Assembly (NCBI RefSeq): GCF_023008165.1
Contig: NZ_JAKQZA010000012.1
Span: forward strand, 1-59,828
From: Kordiimonas laminariae
GTDB taxonomy: Bacteria; Pseudomonadota; Alphaproteobacteria; Sphingomonadales; Kordiimonadaceae
Reading direction: 5' to 3'
DNA length: 59,828 nucleotides
Shown here: positions 1 through 7,814 of the stretch, piece after piece
How the letters are laid out: every line of letters starts with the position of its first letter
How positions within the stretch are numbered: the first letter of the stretch is position 1
The notes under the pieces: model-generated
The model's input: only the letters and a program-made list of their open reading frames with translations
Database searches by the model: none
What the model was told of the DNA's origin: nothing
Translations under genes and position numbers: made by a program

Positions 1-1949
1 GTTCCTGCGGAAGCCGTGAGTGTTACGGTAATGCTGGCGCTGTCTATATCACTTAATACTGTAGTGCCTAGATCGATGTTGCTTTGTGTATCTTCTGTAA
101 CGGTGACTGCAGCAGGCAGAGTTGCAACAGCAGGGTCATCATTTACCGCTGTTACATCAGCGTTAACCGTACCGAGCGCTACATCACCGGAACCATTTCC
201 ATCGTTTGCTGTGAGGGTGAAAGTGGACGTATCGCCACCATTGTCATTAAGGGCTGGTGTCCACTGAATGTTGGATGCCGTATCCAGATAGGTATCAATA
301 TCATCTGGTGCACCAACCAGTGTAATAGTGGTTGAGTTTACAAGTGTTTCTACAACACCGCCGCCAACGCCAGCACCATCACCAGGGGCGCTGAACGTAC
401 CTTCGCTGGCTGTGATGGTGACTGTGATGCTAGCACTGTCAACGTCTGTGAAATCCACAGCGGACAGGTTTACATTAGATGCTGTATCTTCAAGGAAGCC
501 AATATCGCTTGGGATACCTATGGCGGTTGGATCATCATTTACTGCACTGATGGTGATATTCACCGTATCTGCAGTGCCATTTTCAGTACCATCATTTGGC
601 GTTACTGTAAGAGTGGCCGTTGTTGTGTCATTGGATGCAGTTGTGAAGGTAATATGTGATGTATCATTCAGATAGGCATTAAGCGCTGCTGCTGATCCCT
701 GAAGGGTCATGGAAGCTGTACCAGAATTTGTAATGGTCACACTGTCGAACGTCCCGTTTCCATCAACTGATGCAAGCGTACCGCGATCAACAGCGAGTGT
801 TATTGTAATCGGGTCATCGCCGTCTGCATCAGAGATGTTATAGGCGGAAAGATCAATCGCTGTTGCTACATCTTCTGTCGCGGTATCATCCGCTGGCGTA
901 CCACCTAGTGCCGGAGCGGTGTTAGCTGCACCGATAGCGCTAATGTTTAAGTTGTCAACCGAAAAGTAACCACTGCCATCATTAACAGAAACATACAGTG
1001 TGGTTATGTTTGATGAAAAGCCGGATAGATCAACTGTCACGCCCGTAAAATTGGCAATTGCGCTTGTTGTAATAGTGTCGCCAAGATTTGAGGTAATGGT
1101 AAAGGTGTCGGATGCTCCAGAAACGTTGAAAACATATATACTTGTTCCAGTGAAGGTGTAACCACCACTAAAACTGAGAGCAGCCTGACTTTCTCCTGCG
1201 CTGGTGTATATGCGTCCGACTGAGTAACCTGTACTGAAATCGCTGCCATCAACAACAAGTGTATAACCGCTGTCTGTTACCGTGGCGTTGATGGTGTTTG
1301 ATCCGCCACCATAGCTACCTGTCACTCCCGCTGTTGAGAAATCGATGGTACCGGGAACCGCAAGTACCGACGAGAAATCTTGCAAGGCATCGCTATCAAT
1401 AGCGAGCTCCGTTTCTACTTCACCAACTTTGATTTCCAAATCCCAGTCAGCATCATTTGTGGCTGAACCAGTTAAATCATCAGAAGCGGCAATATCTGCG
1501 CCTGTTAGTGTTGAAAGTGTGTTGAGAAATGTTGTTCCTTCGCCGCTATCACCAATGCGGCAGCCATAAAGTAGCAGATCTGCATTTTCTCCGAGCGAAG
1601 ACCGAATGCTTGATAGAAGGTCTGTATGCTCACTAAGTGTTGTTTCATTTATGACGTCATCGCCTAATAAGATTGTTCCAGAACCACCGTGGGAAACAAT
1701 CTGAAGTGACGTGATATTTTCAAAGGCAGATAAAGCGTCTGCCAGAGCATCTGCACTATCTACCAGAATAGCTTCTGCTTCAGGTGCAATATTTGCTGCG
1801 AGGTCTTCCCAACCATCAACCGTGGTATCGATAACCACAACTGTTTTACCCGTATTGTGAATTTCAAGCTCTGTAGTTTCAGAGATGAGTGGGTTCGTAG
1901 TTTGATCTAGGCCGTTATTGTTACGGTTGAAAATAGAGGTATCAGGCAT
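1..1949 (-). CDS. Large DUF4347 / cadherin-like repeat surface protein, N-terminal part (runs off the left edge)
   Basis: The reverse strand is open from an ATG at 1949 to the window edge, about 649 residues, so the 3' end lies outside. Residues about 35-165 look like a DUF4347 domain: a segment LVDSADALADAL, then LQIVSHGGSGTILLG and LLLYGCRIG. From about residue 300 the protein becomes a series of roughly 115-residue Asp-, Thr- and Ser-rich repeats. Each begins near a TEDT or LEDTASN motif, contains DxDSASITVT and ends in AVNDDP, as in cadherin-like/VCBS adhesins. GAGGACACG precedes the ATG. No N-terminal signal peptide is visible. Proteins of this design are usually very long and often leave the cell by type I secretion through a C-terminal signal; that part is inference because the C-terminus is missing. 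It is followed on the same strand-side by a sulfotransferase and divergent tail-collar genes. Confidence 0.85.
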   Translation of the reverse strand, partial: MPDTSIFNRNNNGLDQTTNPLISETTELEIHNTGKTVVVIDTTVDGWEDLAANIAPEAEAILVDSADALADALSAFENITSLQIVSHGGSGTILLGDDVINETTLSEHTDLLSSIRSSLGENADLLLYGCRIGDSGEGTTFLNTLSTLTGADIAASDDLTGSATNDADWDLEIKVGEVETELAIDSDALQDFSSVLAVPGTIDFSTAGVTGSYGGGSNTINATVTDSGYTLVVDGSDFSTGYSVGRIYTSAGESQAALSFSGGYTFTGTSIYVFNVSGASDTFTITSNLGDTITTSAIANFTGVTVDLSGFSSNITTLYVSVNDGSGYFSVDNLNISAIGAANTAPALGGTPADDTATEDVATAIDLSAYNISDADGDDPITITLAVDRGTLASVDGNGTFDSVTITNSGTASMTLQGSAAALNAYLNDTSHITFTTASNDTTTATLTVTPNDGTENGTADTVNITISAVNDDPTAIGIPSDIGFLEDTASNVNLSAVDFTDVDSASITVTITASEGTFSAPGDGAGVGGGVVETLVNSTTITLVGAPDDIDTYLDTASNIQWTPALNDNGGDTSTFTLTANDGNGSGDVALGTVNADVTAVNDDPAVATLPAAVTVTEDTQSNIDLGTTVLSDIDSASITVTLTASAG

Positions 1950-2016
1950 CGTGTCCTCGTGGAATTAAATCTATCAACAATTATAAAATGAACTAAAACT
2001 CAGATTTGCTAGTGGT

Positions 2017-2901
2017 TCAGCCAGTATCGACTTGTTGTTTCAAGGGAATGGCGTCATTAGCGTTGGTTTTTGCGCTTATAACATTTGCTGCGCTGCCTGC
2101 TGGTTCGCGCCAAAAACTCATGCCTTCATATTTTTTAAAAACATCTGGCGGCAAAATGGTGCGGCGTGGTTTGAATTCAACTTTTGGCTGAACAGTATGT
2201 AAGCCTTCCATACCGAGCGCCTGATCGAACTGAGGTGCATCAAATTGTACGTCTTCAAAATTATGACCTTCAAACCATTCTTCACCAACAAAGTTGTAAA
2301 TGAGCCGTAAAGTTTGTTCCGGCGCTTTGGTCAACAGCTCATAATCTACTACGAGCAAACGTTCGGCTTGTTCTCCGTAATAGGCTTCCTTAAGGGCCGT
2401 CCAAGCATGACCAACAAGCCTGTTATGCTGAGATAACGCTTCTGTTCGACTATAGACCGTGGCCCGTTCGGCATCGTTGGCAAACATCTTGGTGTTTTCA
2501 TAGGGGTTCTTACGGAAAACTCTTTCAAGGCTATCTAGCACCCAAGGCACATCTCGTACGCAGGCTATTACTTTAGCGCGCGGAAATATATCTGCGATCA
2601 AGGGCATGCGAGCTGTCCAGGTTCGGTTGGTGTCAAAGAACACTTCTCGGTCAGTGGTAGTTTCGCAGAAAGTTTTGATAACAGATTTTAAAATTGCAGG
2701 GCGTTGTTCTTCACCGAGTAGAAGAGAGACTTCTGTGCCAGTGCCCATAAGGGCTAAGTTCGAAGAAATAAGAGGCGCCAATGCGCTCGACATTGAAGCG
2801 TGAAAGTTCGGGTTTTGACGTAATAAAGCTGAAAGCAGTGTGGAGCCTGATCTGGGCAATCCTGCAATCAGATGTATCGATTTATCTAAGTGATCCGACA
2901 C
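2017..2901 (-). CDS. Sulfotransferase family protein
   Basis: This is a cytosolic PAPS-dependent sulfotransferase-like protein of 294 residues from the start chosen here. The N-terminus carries the 5'-phosphosulfate loop IAGLPRSGSTLLSALL. Further on come a DTNRTW segment, a CVRDVPWVLDSLERVF segment resembling the 3'-phosphate-binding region, and VVDYELL followed by a WFEGHNF stretch typical of the bacterial family. I chose GTG at 2901 because AGGA lies 7 nt upstream and the P-loop then sits at residue 12. The frame is open up to an ATG at 2964, but that ATG has no ribosome site and would add 21 atypical residues. The gene shares its strand with the DUF4347 gene 67 nt downstream, so the two may be co-transcribed. 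It may modify a surface glycan or protein of that locus; the substrate cannot be read from sequence. Confidence 0.85.
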   Translation of the reverse strand: MSDHLDKSIHLIAGLPRSGSTLLSALLRQNPNFHASMSSALAPLISSNLALMGTGTEVSLLLGEEQRPAILKSVIKTFCETTTDREVFFDTNRTWTARMPLIADIFPRAKVIACVRDVPWVLDSLERVFRKNPYENTKMFANDAERATVYSRTEALSQHNRLVGHAWTALKEAYYGEQAERLLVVDYELLTKAPEQTLRLIYNFVGEEWFEGHNFEDVQFDAPQFDQALGMEGLHTVQPKVEFKPRRTILPPDVFKKYEGMSFWREPAGSAANVISAKTNANDAIPLKQQVDTG

Positions 2902-3398
2902 AAATATTCCTATCCATACATCAGCATGTTTATTGATATACCCCGAGGTATATGGGTTTTTCAAAGATAGGGTTTTACAGAGAATAAGGTTGCAAAATAA
3001 AATGCAAGTTAAGTAGCGAAGTTAAAATATCTCGCACACTGTGTACTTCTAATCCAAGTTCCCCCATCACATGAACTATTTTCATATTATGCTCAAATGA
3101 GCGGTATTGAAAGAGCTAATTAACATTAAACTCAAATTAATGTGAGGCCTCGAGATTATGGGATTTTGTATGGAATTTAATCCTTGATCATGGACGCTGC
3201 GGCTGAAATGGAAAAACATTTAGAGGATTTTTTTCTGCCGAAATAATTGCTTGTCGGAATTAATAAAATGCATCATAAAGATGTTTGGTAATCGGTATAA
3301 TTGTGTATCGAGAGTGTACCACCCTTGTTTCCAGTAGTGCTTCTATATTTTAAAACACGCTGTTTGGCGTGTTGTGAATGCTTTCTTGGAGAATTTTC
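2902..3398. promoter_or_regulatory. Divergent intergenic region with two inverted repeats
   Basis: About 500 AT-rich bases separate the sulfotransferase from the tail-collar genes, and I see no convincing gene here. An inverted repeat ACATTAA-N7-TTAATGT lies at 3123-3143. A second, AACACGC-N6-GCGTGTT, lies at 3354-3373, just 15 nt before the Shine-Dalgarno of the first tail-collar gene and without a T-run, so it could be an operator or a 5' mRNA hairpin rather than a terminator. Short reading frames around 3273-3486 overlap both strands and look accidental. Confidence 0.45.
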
Positions 3399-3929
3399 AT
3401 GGCAGAACCATTTATCGGGGAAATTCGCCTCTTCCCCTTCAATTTTGCGCCAGAGGATTGGGCGCAATGCGATGGCCAAATATTAGAAATTTCAGATAAT
3501 ACAGCTCTTTACTCGCTAGTTGGTACTAAGTATGGCGGGAATGGCACGACCACGTTTGCCTTGCCGGATTATCGAGGCAGGGTACCGTTTAATTGGGGAA
3601 ACCCCGGTTGGGCCGCTTTCCCTCACGGTGCAAAAGGAGGTGTGGAAACGCATACTCTTTCACAAGTGCCGGTGCACAACCACGACATGTATGTGCAGAG
3701 AAAAGCGGGGGATGAAAATGAACCCGAGGGCAACATGATTGCGTCTGAAATTGAGATAACTGCTTCCGATACAGAAGTTCCCTTTGCAGGTACCTCGGAT
3801 ACCCATATGCACCCGGGTATGGTAGCAAATACAGGCAATATATCTCCTGTTCCGTTCAATAATATTCAACCCGTAACCGCCCTGAATTTCTGCATTGCGC
3901 TGAAGGGCATCTATCCACCACGCAGTTAG
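3399..3929 (+). CDS. Phage tail-collar domain protein (microcystin-dependent protein family), copy 1
   Basis: This 176-residue protein has the full tail-collar layout. The N-terminal collar opens MAEPFIGEIRLFPFNFAP and runs through WAQCDGQ, TKYGGNGTTTFALPDYRGRVP. A variable His/Met-rich middle follows (VPVHNHDMYV and DTHMHPGM), and the conserved tail ends FCIALKGIYPPRS. The start at 3399 is preceded by GGAG 7 nt upstream; an in-frame ATG at 3378 lacks a ribosome site and would add seven residues before the family's usual N-terminus. It is the first of three tandem paralogues separated by only 11 nt. In phages the domain trims short tail fibres; bacterial three-gene sets of this kind are not part of complete phages and their role is poorly understood. 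No other phage structural genes lie nearby. Confidence 0.9.
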   Translation: MAEPFIGEIRLFPFNFAPEDWAQCDGQILEISDNTALYSLVGTKYGGNGTTTFALPDYRGRVPFNWGNPGWAAFPHGAKGGVETHTLSQVPVHNHDMYVQRKAGDENEPEGNMIASEIEITASDTEVPFAGTSDTHMHPGMVANTGNISPVPFNNIQPVTALNFCIALKGIYPPRS

Positions 3930-3940
3930 GGAGAGGTGAA

Positions 3941-4474
3941 ATGGCAGAACCATACCTTGGGGAAATTCGCTTGTTTGGAGGTATCTATGTTCCAAAAAAT
4001 TGGGCGTTTTGTAACGGGCAGATACTCGCTATTAATGAGTTTGATGCTTTGTTTTCATTACTTGGGACTACATATGGTGGGAATGGTAGAACAACCTTTG
4101 CTGTGCCTGATATGCGTGGTCGTGGCCCGATTCATTATGGTCAAGGGCCAGGGTTGGAAAACTATCCACTCGGCCTGAAAAAGGGTGAAGACCGAACTGT
4201 TCTTGAAATCAGCAATATGCCTGCCCATAACCATGAAATTGAAGCCGGAAGTCTTCAGATGGGTCAAGGGGGGGCAACGAATGGCTTTTTTGGCCCCGCT
4301 TCTGAAATGGACCCAAATTTTCGTGTTTATGAGAATAGCCTGACTAATGTCGCTGAGCTTGATGAGCATACATTAGCACCCTCGGGAGGCTCTAGACCCG
4401 TCGAAAACAAAGCGCCTGTTCAGGTGATTAATTATATTATCGCCCTTAAGGGCGCATATCCACCACGCAGTTAG
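3941..4474 (+). CDS. Phage tail-collar domain protein, copy 2
   Basis: This 177-residue protein starts MAEPYLGEIRLFGGIYVP and has the collar motif TTYGGNGRTTFAVPDMRGRGP, the middle MPAHNHEIEAGS and the C-terminal IIALKGAYPPRS. GGGAGAGG sits just upstream of the ATG, and the preceding stop is 11 nt away, so it is co-transcribed with copy 1. The three copies share the N-terminal collar and the PPRS ending but differ strongly between about residues 75 and 160, where phage fibre proteins usually carry their binding or folding-specific region. That suggests three non-redundant subunits, perhaps a hetero-oligomer. Confidence 0.9.
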   Translation: MAEPYLGEIRLFGGIYVPKNWAFCNGQILAINEFDALFSLLGTTYGGNGRTTFAVPDMRGRGPIHYGQGPGLENYPLGLKKGEDRTVLEISNMPAHNHEIEAGSLQMGQGGATNGFFGPASEMDPNFRVYENSLTNVAELDEHTLAPSGGSRPVENKAPVQVINYIIALKGAYPPRS

Positions 4475-4485
4475 GGAGAGATAAT

Positions 4486-5064
4486 ATGGCAGATCCATTC
4501 ATTGGTGAAATCCGCATGTTTAGTGGAAATTTTGCTCCTCGAGGGTGGTTTTTTTGTGCGGGACAGTATCTGGATATAAGCCAATTTACGACGCTTTTTT
4601 CGATAATTGGCACAACTTATGGCGGCAATGGGCGGGTAGATTTTGCACTTCCTGACCTTCGAGGGCGTGTTCCTATCCATTGGGGGAATAGCCAAGGCCC
4701 GGGCCTTGATCCTTACTATCTTGGAGAGAGGACAGGTTACCCTGAACGAGCGGTTACGGCCTTAAGTATGCCGAAGCATACTCACTCGGTTTATGCTTCA
4801 GTTAATGATGCTGACCAAAAAGCCCCTACAACTGAAAGCTTGCCTGCAAAGGCTTATAGAGGGGTTGGTCCACCTCCGGCACGGGCAAAGGATATGTATG
4901 CGGTATATGATGAAAATGCTTTAACGCCTTTAAACCCAGCTGCTGTTAGTGTTGCCAGAGCGCAGAATGGTGTACAAAATACACAGTATTTTGATGCTTA
5001 TCAACCATTCCAGACATGTAGCTTCATAATCAACTATGACGGCATTTATCCTCCTAGAAGCTAA
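4486..5064 (+). CDS. Phage tail-collar domain protein, copy 3
   Basis: At 192 residues this is the longest of the trio. It begins MADPFIGEIRMFSGNFAPRG and contains TTYGGNGRVDFALPDLRGRVP, a middle with SMPKHTHSVYASVND, and the end CSFIINYDGIYPPRS. A GGGAGAG site precedes the ATG, 11 nt after the stop of copy 2; the same spacer text, cgcagttagggagag, precedes copies 2 and 3, so the gene pair boundaries themselves look duplicated. The extra length lies in the variable middle (about residues 110-165). A terminator hairpin follows directly, ending the three-gene unit. Confidence 0.9.
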   Translation: MADPFIGEIRMFSGNFAPRGWFFCAGQYLDISQFTTLFSIIGTTYGGNGRVDFALPDLRGRVPIHWGNSQGPGLDPYYLGERTGYPERAVTALSMPKHTHSVYASVNDADQKAPTTESLPAKAYRGVGPPPARAKDMYAVYDENALTPLNPAAVSVARAQNGVQNTQYFDAYQPFQTCSFIINYDGIYPPRS

Positions 5065-5077
5065 GTAATCAGATTTT

Positions 5078-5107
5078 GTGAGTGGCCTGTGGGCCTCTCA
5101 CTTTTTT
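5078..5107 (+). terminator. Terminator after the tail-collar trio
   Basis: GTGAGTGGCC and GGCCTCTCAC pair with one mismatch around a TGTG loop, followed by TTTTTT. It lies 14 nt after the third tail-collar stop and before the GNAT gene, so the latter may be transcribed partly by read-through or from its own promoter. Confidence 0.75.
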
Positions 5108-5132
5108 GGGTAAGGAAGACATGAGATTTTAG

Positions 5133-5618
5133 ATGTGTTTCAATCTTAGAACAGAAAACTTTCTCAAAGACGAAAGCTTTCTTCTTCAGCTGTTTATAGA
5201 GGCTCGCGCCCATATTTTCGGACCAATGCCATTGGCTCCTTCACAGAAGGAAATGCTTATACACCAGCAATTTCATACTCAACGCTTTTCCTATCAGGCA
5301 ATGTTCACAGAGCCGGCGCCTAAATTCCAGATTTTAGAAAGCGATGGTAAACCAATTGGCCGACTCTATACTCATGAAACCAGTGACCGCGTACATATCA
5401 TCGATATCGCTATTAGTGAGGGTGAGCGGGGTAAAGGGGTAGGTTCAAGAGTGTTATGTAGATTGTTGAAAAAAGCGCAGAAGCAAAAGAAGATGGTCTC
5501 ATTGACTGTAGAAAAAGGCCGGCCAGCCATAAGGTTATATAAAAGGCTAGGTTTTGATGTAGCTTCTGAAGAAAATGGCTTACTGCAGATGCAAGTAAGA
5601 CTGTCTCGCGATGAATAA
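5133..5618 (+). CDS. GNAT family N-acetyltransferase
   Basis: This 161-residue protein has the GNAT fold signatures: a beta4 strand VHIIDIAIS, the acetyl-CoA pyrophosphate loop ERGKGVGSRVL (Q/R-x-x-G-x-G/A), a following helix, and a C-terminal AIRLYKRLGFDV. It therefore probably acetylates an amine with acetyl-CoA in the cytoplasm; the substrate is unknown. Its start is odd. The best Shine-Dalgarno, AAGGAAG, serves an ATG at 5121, but that frame reads ATG AGA TTT TAG and is directly followed by the ATG at 5133 in the same frame. Translation may restart there, or codon 4 may be a recent nonsense change. GNAT genes are frequent partners of tail-collar trios, so a role in modifying those proteins is possible but inferred. 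Confidence 0.8.
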   Translation: MCFNLRTENFLKDESFLLQLFIEARAHIFGPMPLAPSQKEMLIHQQFHTQRFSYQAMFTEPAPKFQILESDGKPIGRLYTHETSDRVHIIDIAISEGERGKGVGSRVLCRLLKKAQKQKKMVSLTVEKGRPAIRLYKRLGFDVASEENGLLQMQVRLSRDE

Positions 5619-5679
5619 TGTAGAGAAATATTCAAGAAGGGGCCAAAGTAATGTGGAAGGCCTTATAGGGTTGGCTCCT

Positions 5680-6195
5680 CTAGAGTTTGGTTGGATCATC
5701 CATGGGGCGTAGCCATCTACGCATCGTAGGGAAACAGGCAGGGTCGTGTACATCAGGTTGTGTGTGATCTTGTTGCTTGGTCATGTCAAACCATTGGAGT
5801 AGAGCTACACCATTCATTCCCCCTGTTTTATAGTGATGACAGAGTGTTTCTGCGCTTCCTTTATACCCCTTTTTATGAAAGACAACTTCAGGAGGAATAT
5901 CGCATGCCACCGCTGCGGCATATGACCAGGCTTGGCTGGCTATTTCTTCACCCATATCGTCACCAGCATCGGCAAAAGCCTCTGCTCGTCTCGTAGGTGG
6001 CATGCAGGCGATATGGCCAGCTTCATGTAGAATGTCCCCGGCATAAAGCAGTTTTCTCTTATCAATGGCTAGTTTGCTGTACTGTATCTGGATGCCGGGT
6101 AGGAAGGTATCTTCTGGCAGTGTTTTATGAATTACGGAAATGTCGATTTCTTTTAAAAACGATAGAATTTTTGTAAGATGTTCTTCATCAAACAT
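5680..6195 (-). CDS. Uncharacterised protein with a HEAGH zinc-protease-like motif
   Basis: I do not recognise a named family for this 171-residue protein. It has no signal peptide or membrane segment. Around residues 56-60 it carries HEAGH inside GDILHEAGHIACMPP, which fits the HExxH metal-binding consensus. About 25 residues later comes GEEIASQAWSYAAAV, whose glutamates could supply a third ligand as in gluzincin-like enzymes. The C-terminus is rich in Trp, His and Asp. A zinc-dependent hydrolase or a structural remnant of one is possible. It converges on the GNAT gene and lies upstream of, and on the same strand as, nothing obviously related. The ribosome site before the ATG is weak. Confidence 0.65.
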   Translation of the reverse strand: MFDEEHLTKILSFLKEIDISVIHKTLPEDTFLPGIQIQYSKLAIDKRKLLYAGDILHEAGHIACMPPTRRAEAFADAGDDMGEEIASQAWSYAAAVACDIPPEVVFHKKGYKGSAETLCHHYKTGGMNGVALLQWFDMTKQQDHTQPDVHDPACFPTMRRWLRPMDDPTKL

Positions 6196-6336
6196 TATGC
6201 TGTACCCGATGAAATGTTGCTTCTTTAAATTCTTAAGTATTAATCAATAAATTTCTTTATGCTCTTATAATTTGTATTTCTTTGTTTGGTATTTTTCAAC
6301 CGTTTAAAGCCGTTTTTCATTTTTGACGACAGGTAA

Positions 6337-6813
6337 TTATGCTTCAGGCGCAACATAGGTGAGCGGCAGCGCGGTGGACGACATATTGTTGACCAGACAG
6401 ATGTTTGAGTTGATTTCCCGAACGCCTTTGGCCTTTGAAAGACTCTCCCAAAAGAACTCCTTATAATCAGCCACTGAGGGCACCACGATCTTGAGGAGAA
6501 AATCATAATCTCCCATCATGGTATGGCATTCAAGAACCTGAGGGTATTGGTAAGCGTAATCCGCAAAGCTTTCCAGTGAACTGCTGTCATGCTTGTTCAT
6601 TTTCACATGTGCAAAAACGGTAATCCCAAGCCCGATTTTCTCCTGATCAACGATTGCAACTCTATCGCGGATATACCCCTCATCCACCATATGTTGGATA
6701 CGCCTGCCACATACGGATTTGGATGATCCTATTTTCTCTGCAAGCGCACTGAGCGAAATCATGCAGTCTTGCTGTAGTTCTTCTAGGATTTTGAAATCTA
6801 TCGCATTAAGCAT
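6337..6813 (-). CDS. Lrp/AsnC family transcriptional regulator
   Basis: A 158-residue regulator with an N-terminal winged helix-turn-helix (DFKILEELQQDCMISLSALA followed by IGSSKSVCGRRIQHM) and a C-terminal RAM ligand-binding domain (VLECHTMMGDYDFLLKIVV and the following FFWESL helix). Length and order match the family. AGGGA lies 6 nt before the ATG. It is divergent from the small gene at 6957 and is one of two Lrp-type genes bracketing that gene next to the lysine catabolic cluster. Lrp family members often sense an amino acid and control its catabolism, so it may respond to lysine or a pathway intermediate; that is inference. Confidence 0.9.
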   Translation of the reverse strand: MLNAIDFKILEELQQDCMISLSALAEKIGSSKSVCGRRIQHMVDEGYIRDRVAIVDQEKIGLGITVFAHVKMNKHDSSSLESFADYAYQYPQVLECHTMMGDYDFLLKIVVPSVADYKEFFWESLSKAKGVREINSNICLVNNMSSTALPLTYVAPEA

Positions 6814-6956
6814 AAACGTCCCTATTTCCTATAAATATTGGGAAAGTGTCCTGAAACAATAAAAAATACCACGACATTAGGGAAGTAAAATATGCATTTA
6901 GGCGTTATAAAATGGCTATCCAATCCAATTTGAACGCTGAGTTAAGGACACGCACA

Positions 6957-7238
6957 ATGGTTATGGTTAGCAAAGATCGGTTTCGTTATACATTTGTCAC
7001 TGAAAAGTGTGCGGAAGATCTGAATCTGTTGCTTGATAGCATGCGGACCTCGAACCTGTGGCCTTCTAGTTTGGAGACCAACCAGGATTTCAGCGGGCGT
7101 ACTAAGGTGGAAATTGAATTAAGTGGTGGGCGCAATTGGCATACCATGTTCATGAAATCCATGTTCAAGCGCCGTACCAGCATTCTTTACTTTGAATGTG
7201 ATGAAGAGGCGGCTCCGGTTATCAGCCTTGCCGCATAA
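6957..7238 (+). CDS. Small uncharacterised protein between two Lrp genes
   Basis: A soluble protein of 93 residues from ATG 6957, which has AAGGA 8 nt upstream. The frame is also open from an ATG at 6912 (108 residues), but that start has no ribosome site. The sequence begins MVMVSKDRFRYTFVTEKCAED and later has Trp-rich and Phe/Met-rich stretches (RNWHTMFMKSMFKRR) and a short hydrophobic end. I recognise no domain. Its stop lies 4 nt from the stop of the convergent Lrp gene at 7243-7668, so expression of the two could interfere. Confidence 0.55.
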   Translation: MVMVSKDRFRYTFVTEKCAEDLNLLLDSMRTSNLWPSSLETNQDFSGRTKVEIELSGGRNWHTMFMKSMFKRRTSILYFECDEEAAPVISLAA

Positions 7239-7242
7239 CGCC

Positions 7243-7668
7243 TCAGGTTTCTTTCTTCGCGGATAGCACCAGCGAGGTCGTAGTTTTATTCACGCCGTTA
7301 ATGGCGCAGATAAAATCAAGAGTCTGGTCAATTTCTTCCAGTGATGGTGCTTTGATAATAGCGATTAGATCATAACTGCCGCTTACCACATAAAGCTTTT
7401 TTATCGCCTGATGGGTTTTCATCAGGCCGATGGCTTGCTGCGCATATTTTTGATCTATTGATAAAAGCACATGGGCGGAAATAAGCTTCTGCGCATAATC
7501 AGGGTGGTGCCGTACCGTGAAGCCGGAAATGATTTTCCGGTCCATCAAACGGTTGATCCGGTCTTGTACAGTGGAGCGCGAAAGCCCCAACTTTCTGGCA
7601 AGGGATGAGGTGGATTCGCGCCCATCAATTGTCAGTAGTTCCAGCAATTTTTCATCTGTAGTGTCCAT
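7243..7668 (-). CDS. Lrp/AsnC family regulator, probable regulator of the lysine cluster
   Basis: A 141-residue Lrp/AsnC protein with an N-terminal HTH (DEKLLELLTIDGRESTSSLA, then LGLSRSTVQDRINRL) and a C-terminal RAM domain (LYVVSGSYDLIAIIKAPS). It is transcribed divergently from hglS across a 146-nt spacer, the standard arrangement for a local regulator that controls its neighbour and itself. It ends close to the convergent small gene. Binding to lysine, 2-aminoadipate or 2-oxoadipate is plausible but not visible in the sequence. No strong Shine-Dalgarno precedes its ATG. Confidence 0.9.
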   Translation of the reverse strand: MDTTDEKLLELLTIDGRESTSSLARKLGLSRSTVQDRINRLMDRKIISGFTVRHHPDYAQKLISAHVLLSIDQKYAQQAIGLMKTHQAIKKLYVVSGSYDLIAIIKAPSLEEIDQTLDFICAINGVNKTTTSLVLSAKKET

Positions 7669-7719
7669 GTCGTTAAAATGCCGGGTGTGCCGTTAATATG
7701 TCAATCAATAGTTTGTAAT

Positions 7720-7727
7720 TTGTACAA
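7720..7727. promoter_or_regulatory. Palindrome in the lrp/hglS divergent promoter region
   Basis: TTGTACAA is a perfect 8-bp palindrome in an AT-rich context (AATTTGTACAATAT), placed 53 nt from the Lrp ATG and 88 nt from the hglS ATG. Lrp-type regulators bind short AT-rich palindromes, so this is a candidate operator. It is short enough to occur by chance. Confidence 0.35.
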
Positions 7728-7814
7728 TATTCTTATTTCTTCTTATGAAACTGCTCCCTAAATTCCTCGCAAACCCATTAGGGGTGTTTCTATTGTTTAG
7801 TTCGAGGTTCCGTC

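Noticed and set aside
16-1569. Several plus-strand reading frames at the left edge
   Set aside because: They are antisense to the continuous DUF4347/cadherin-like gene, which has clear domain motifs and a ribosome site.
3399-5064. A prophage or contractile injection system
   Set aside because: Only collar-domain proteins are present; there is no capsid, sheath, tube, baseplate, portal, terminase or lysis gene nearby.
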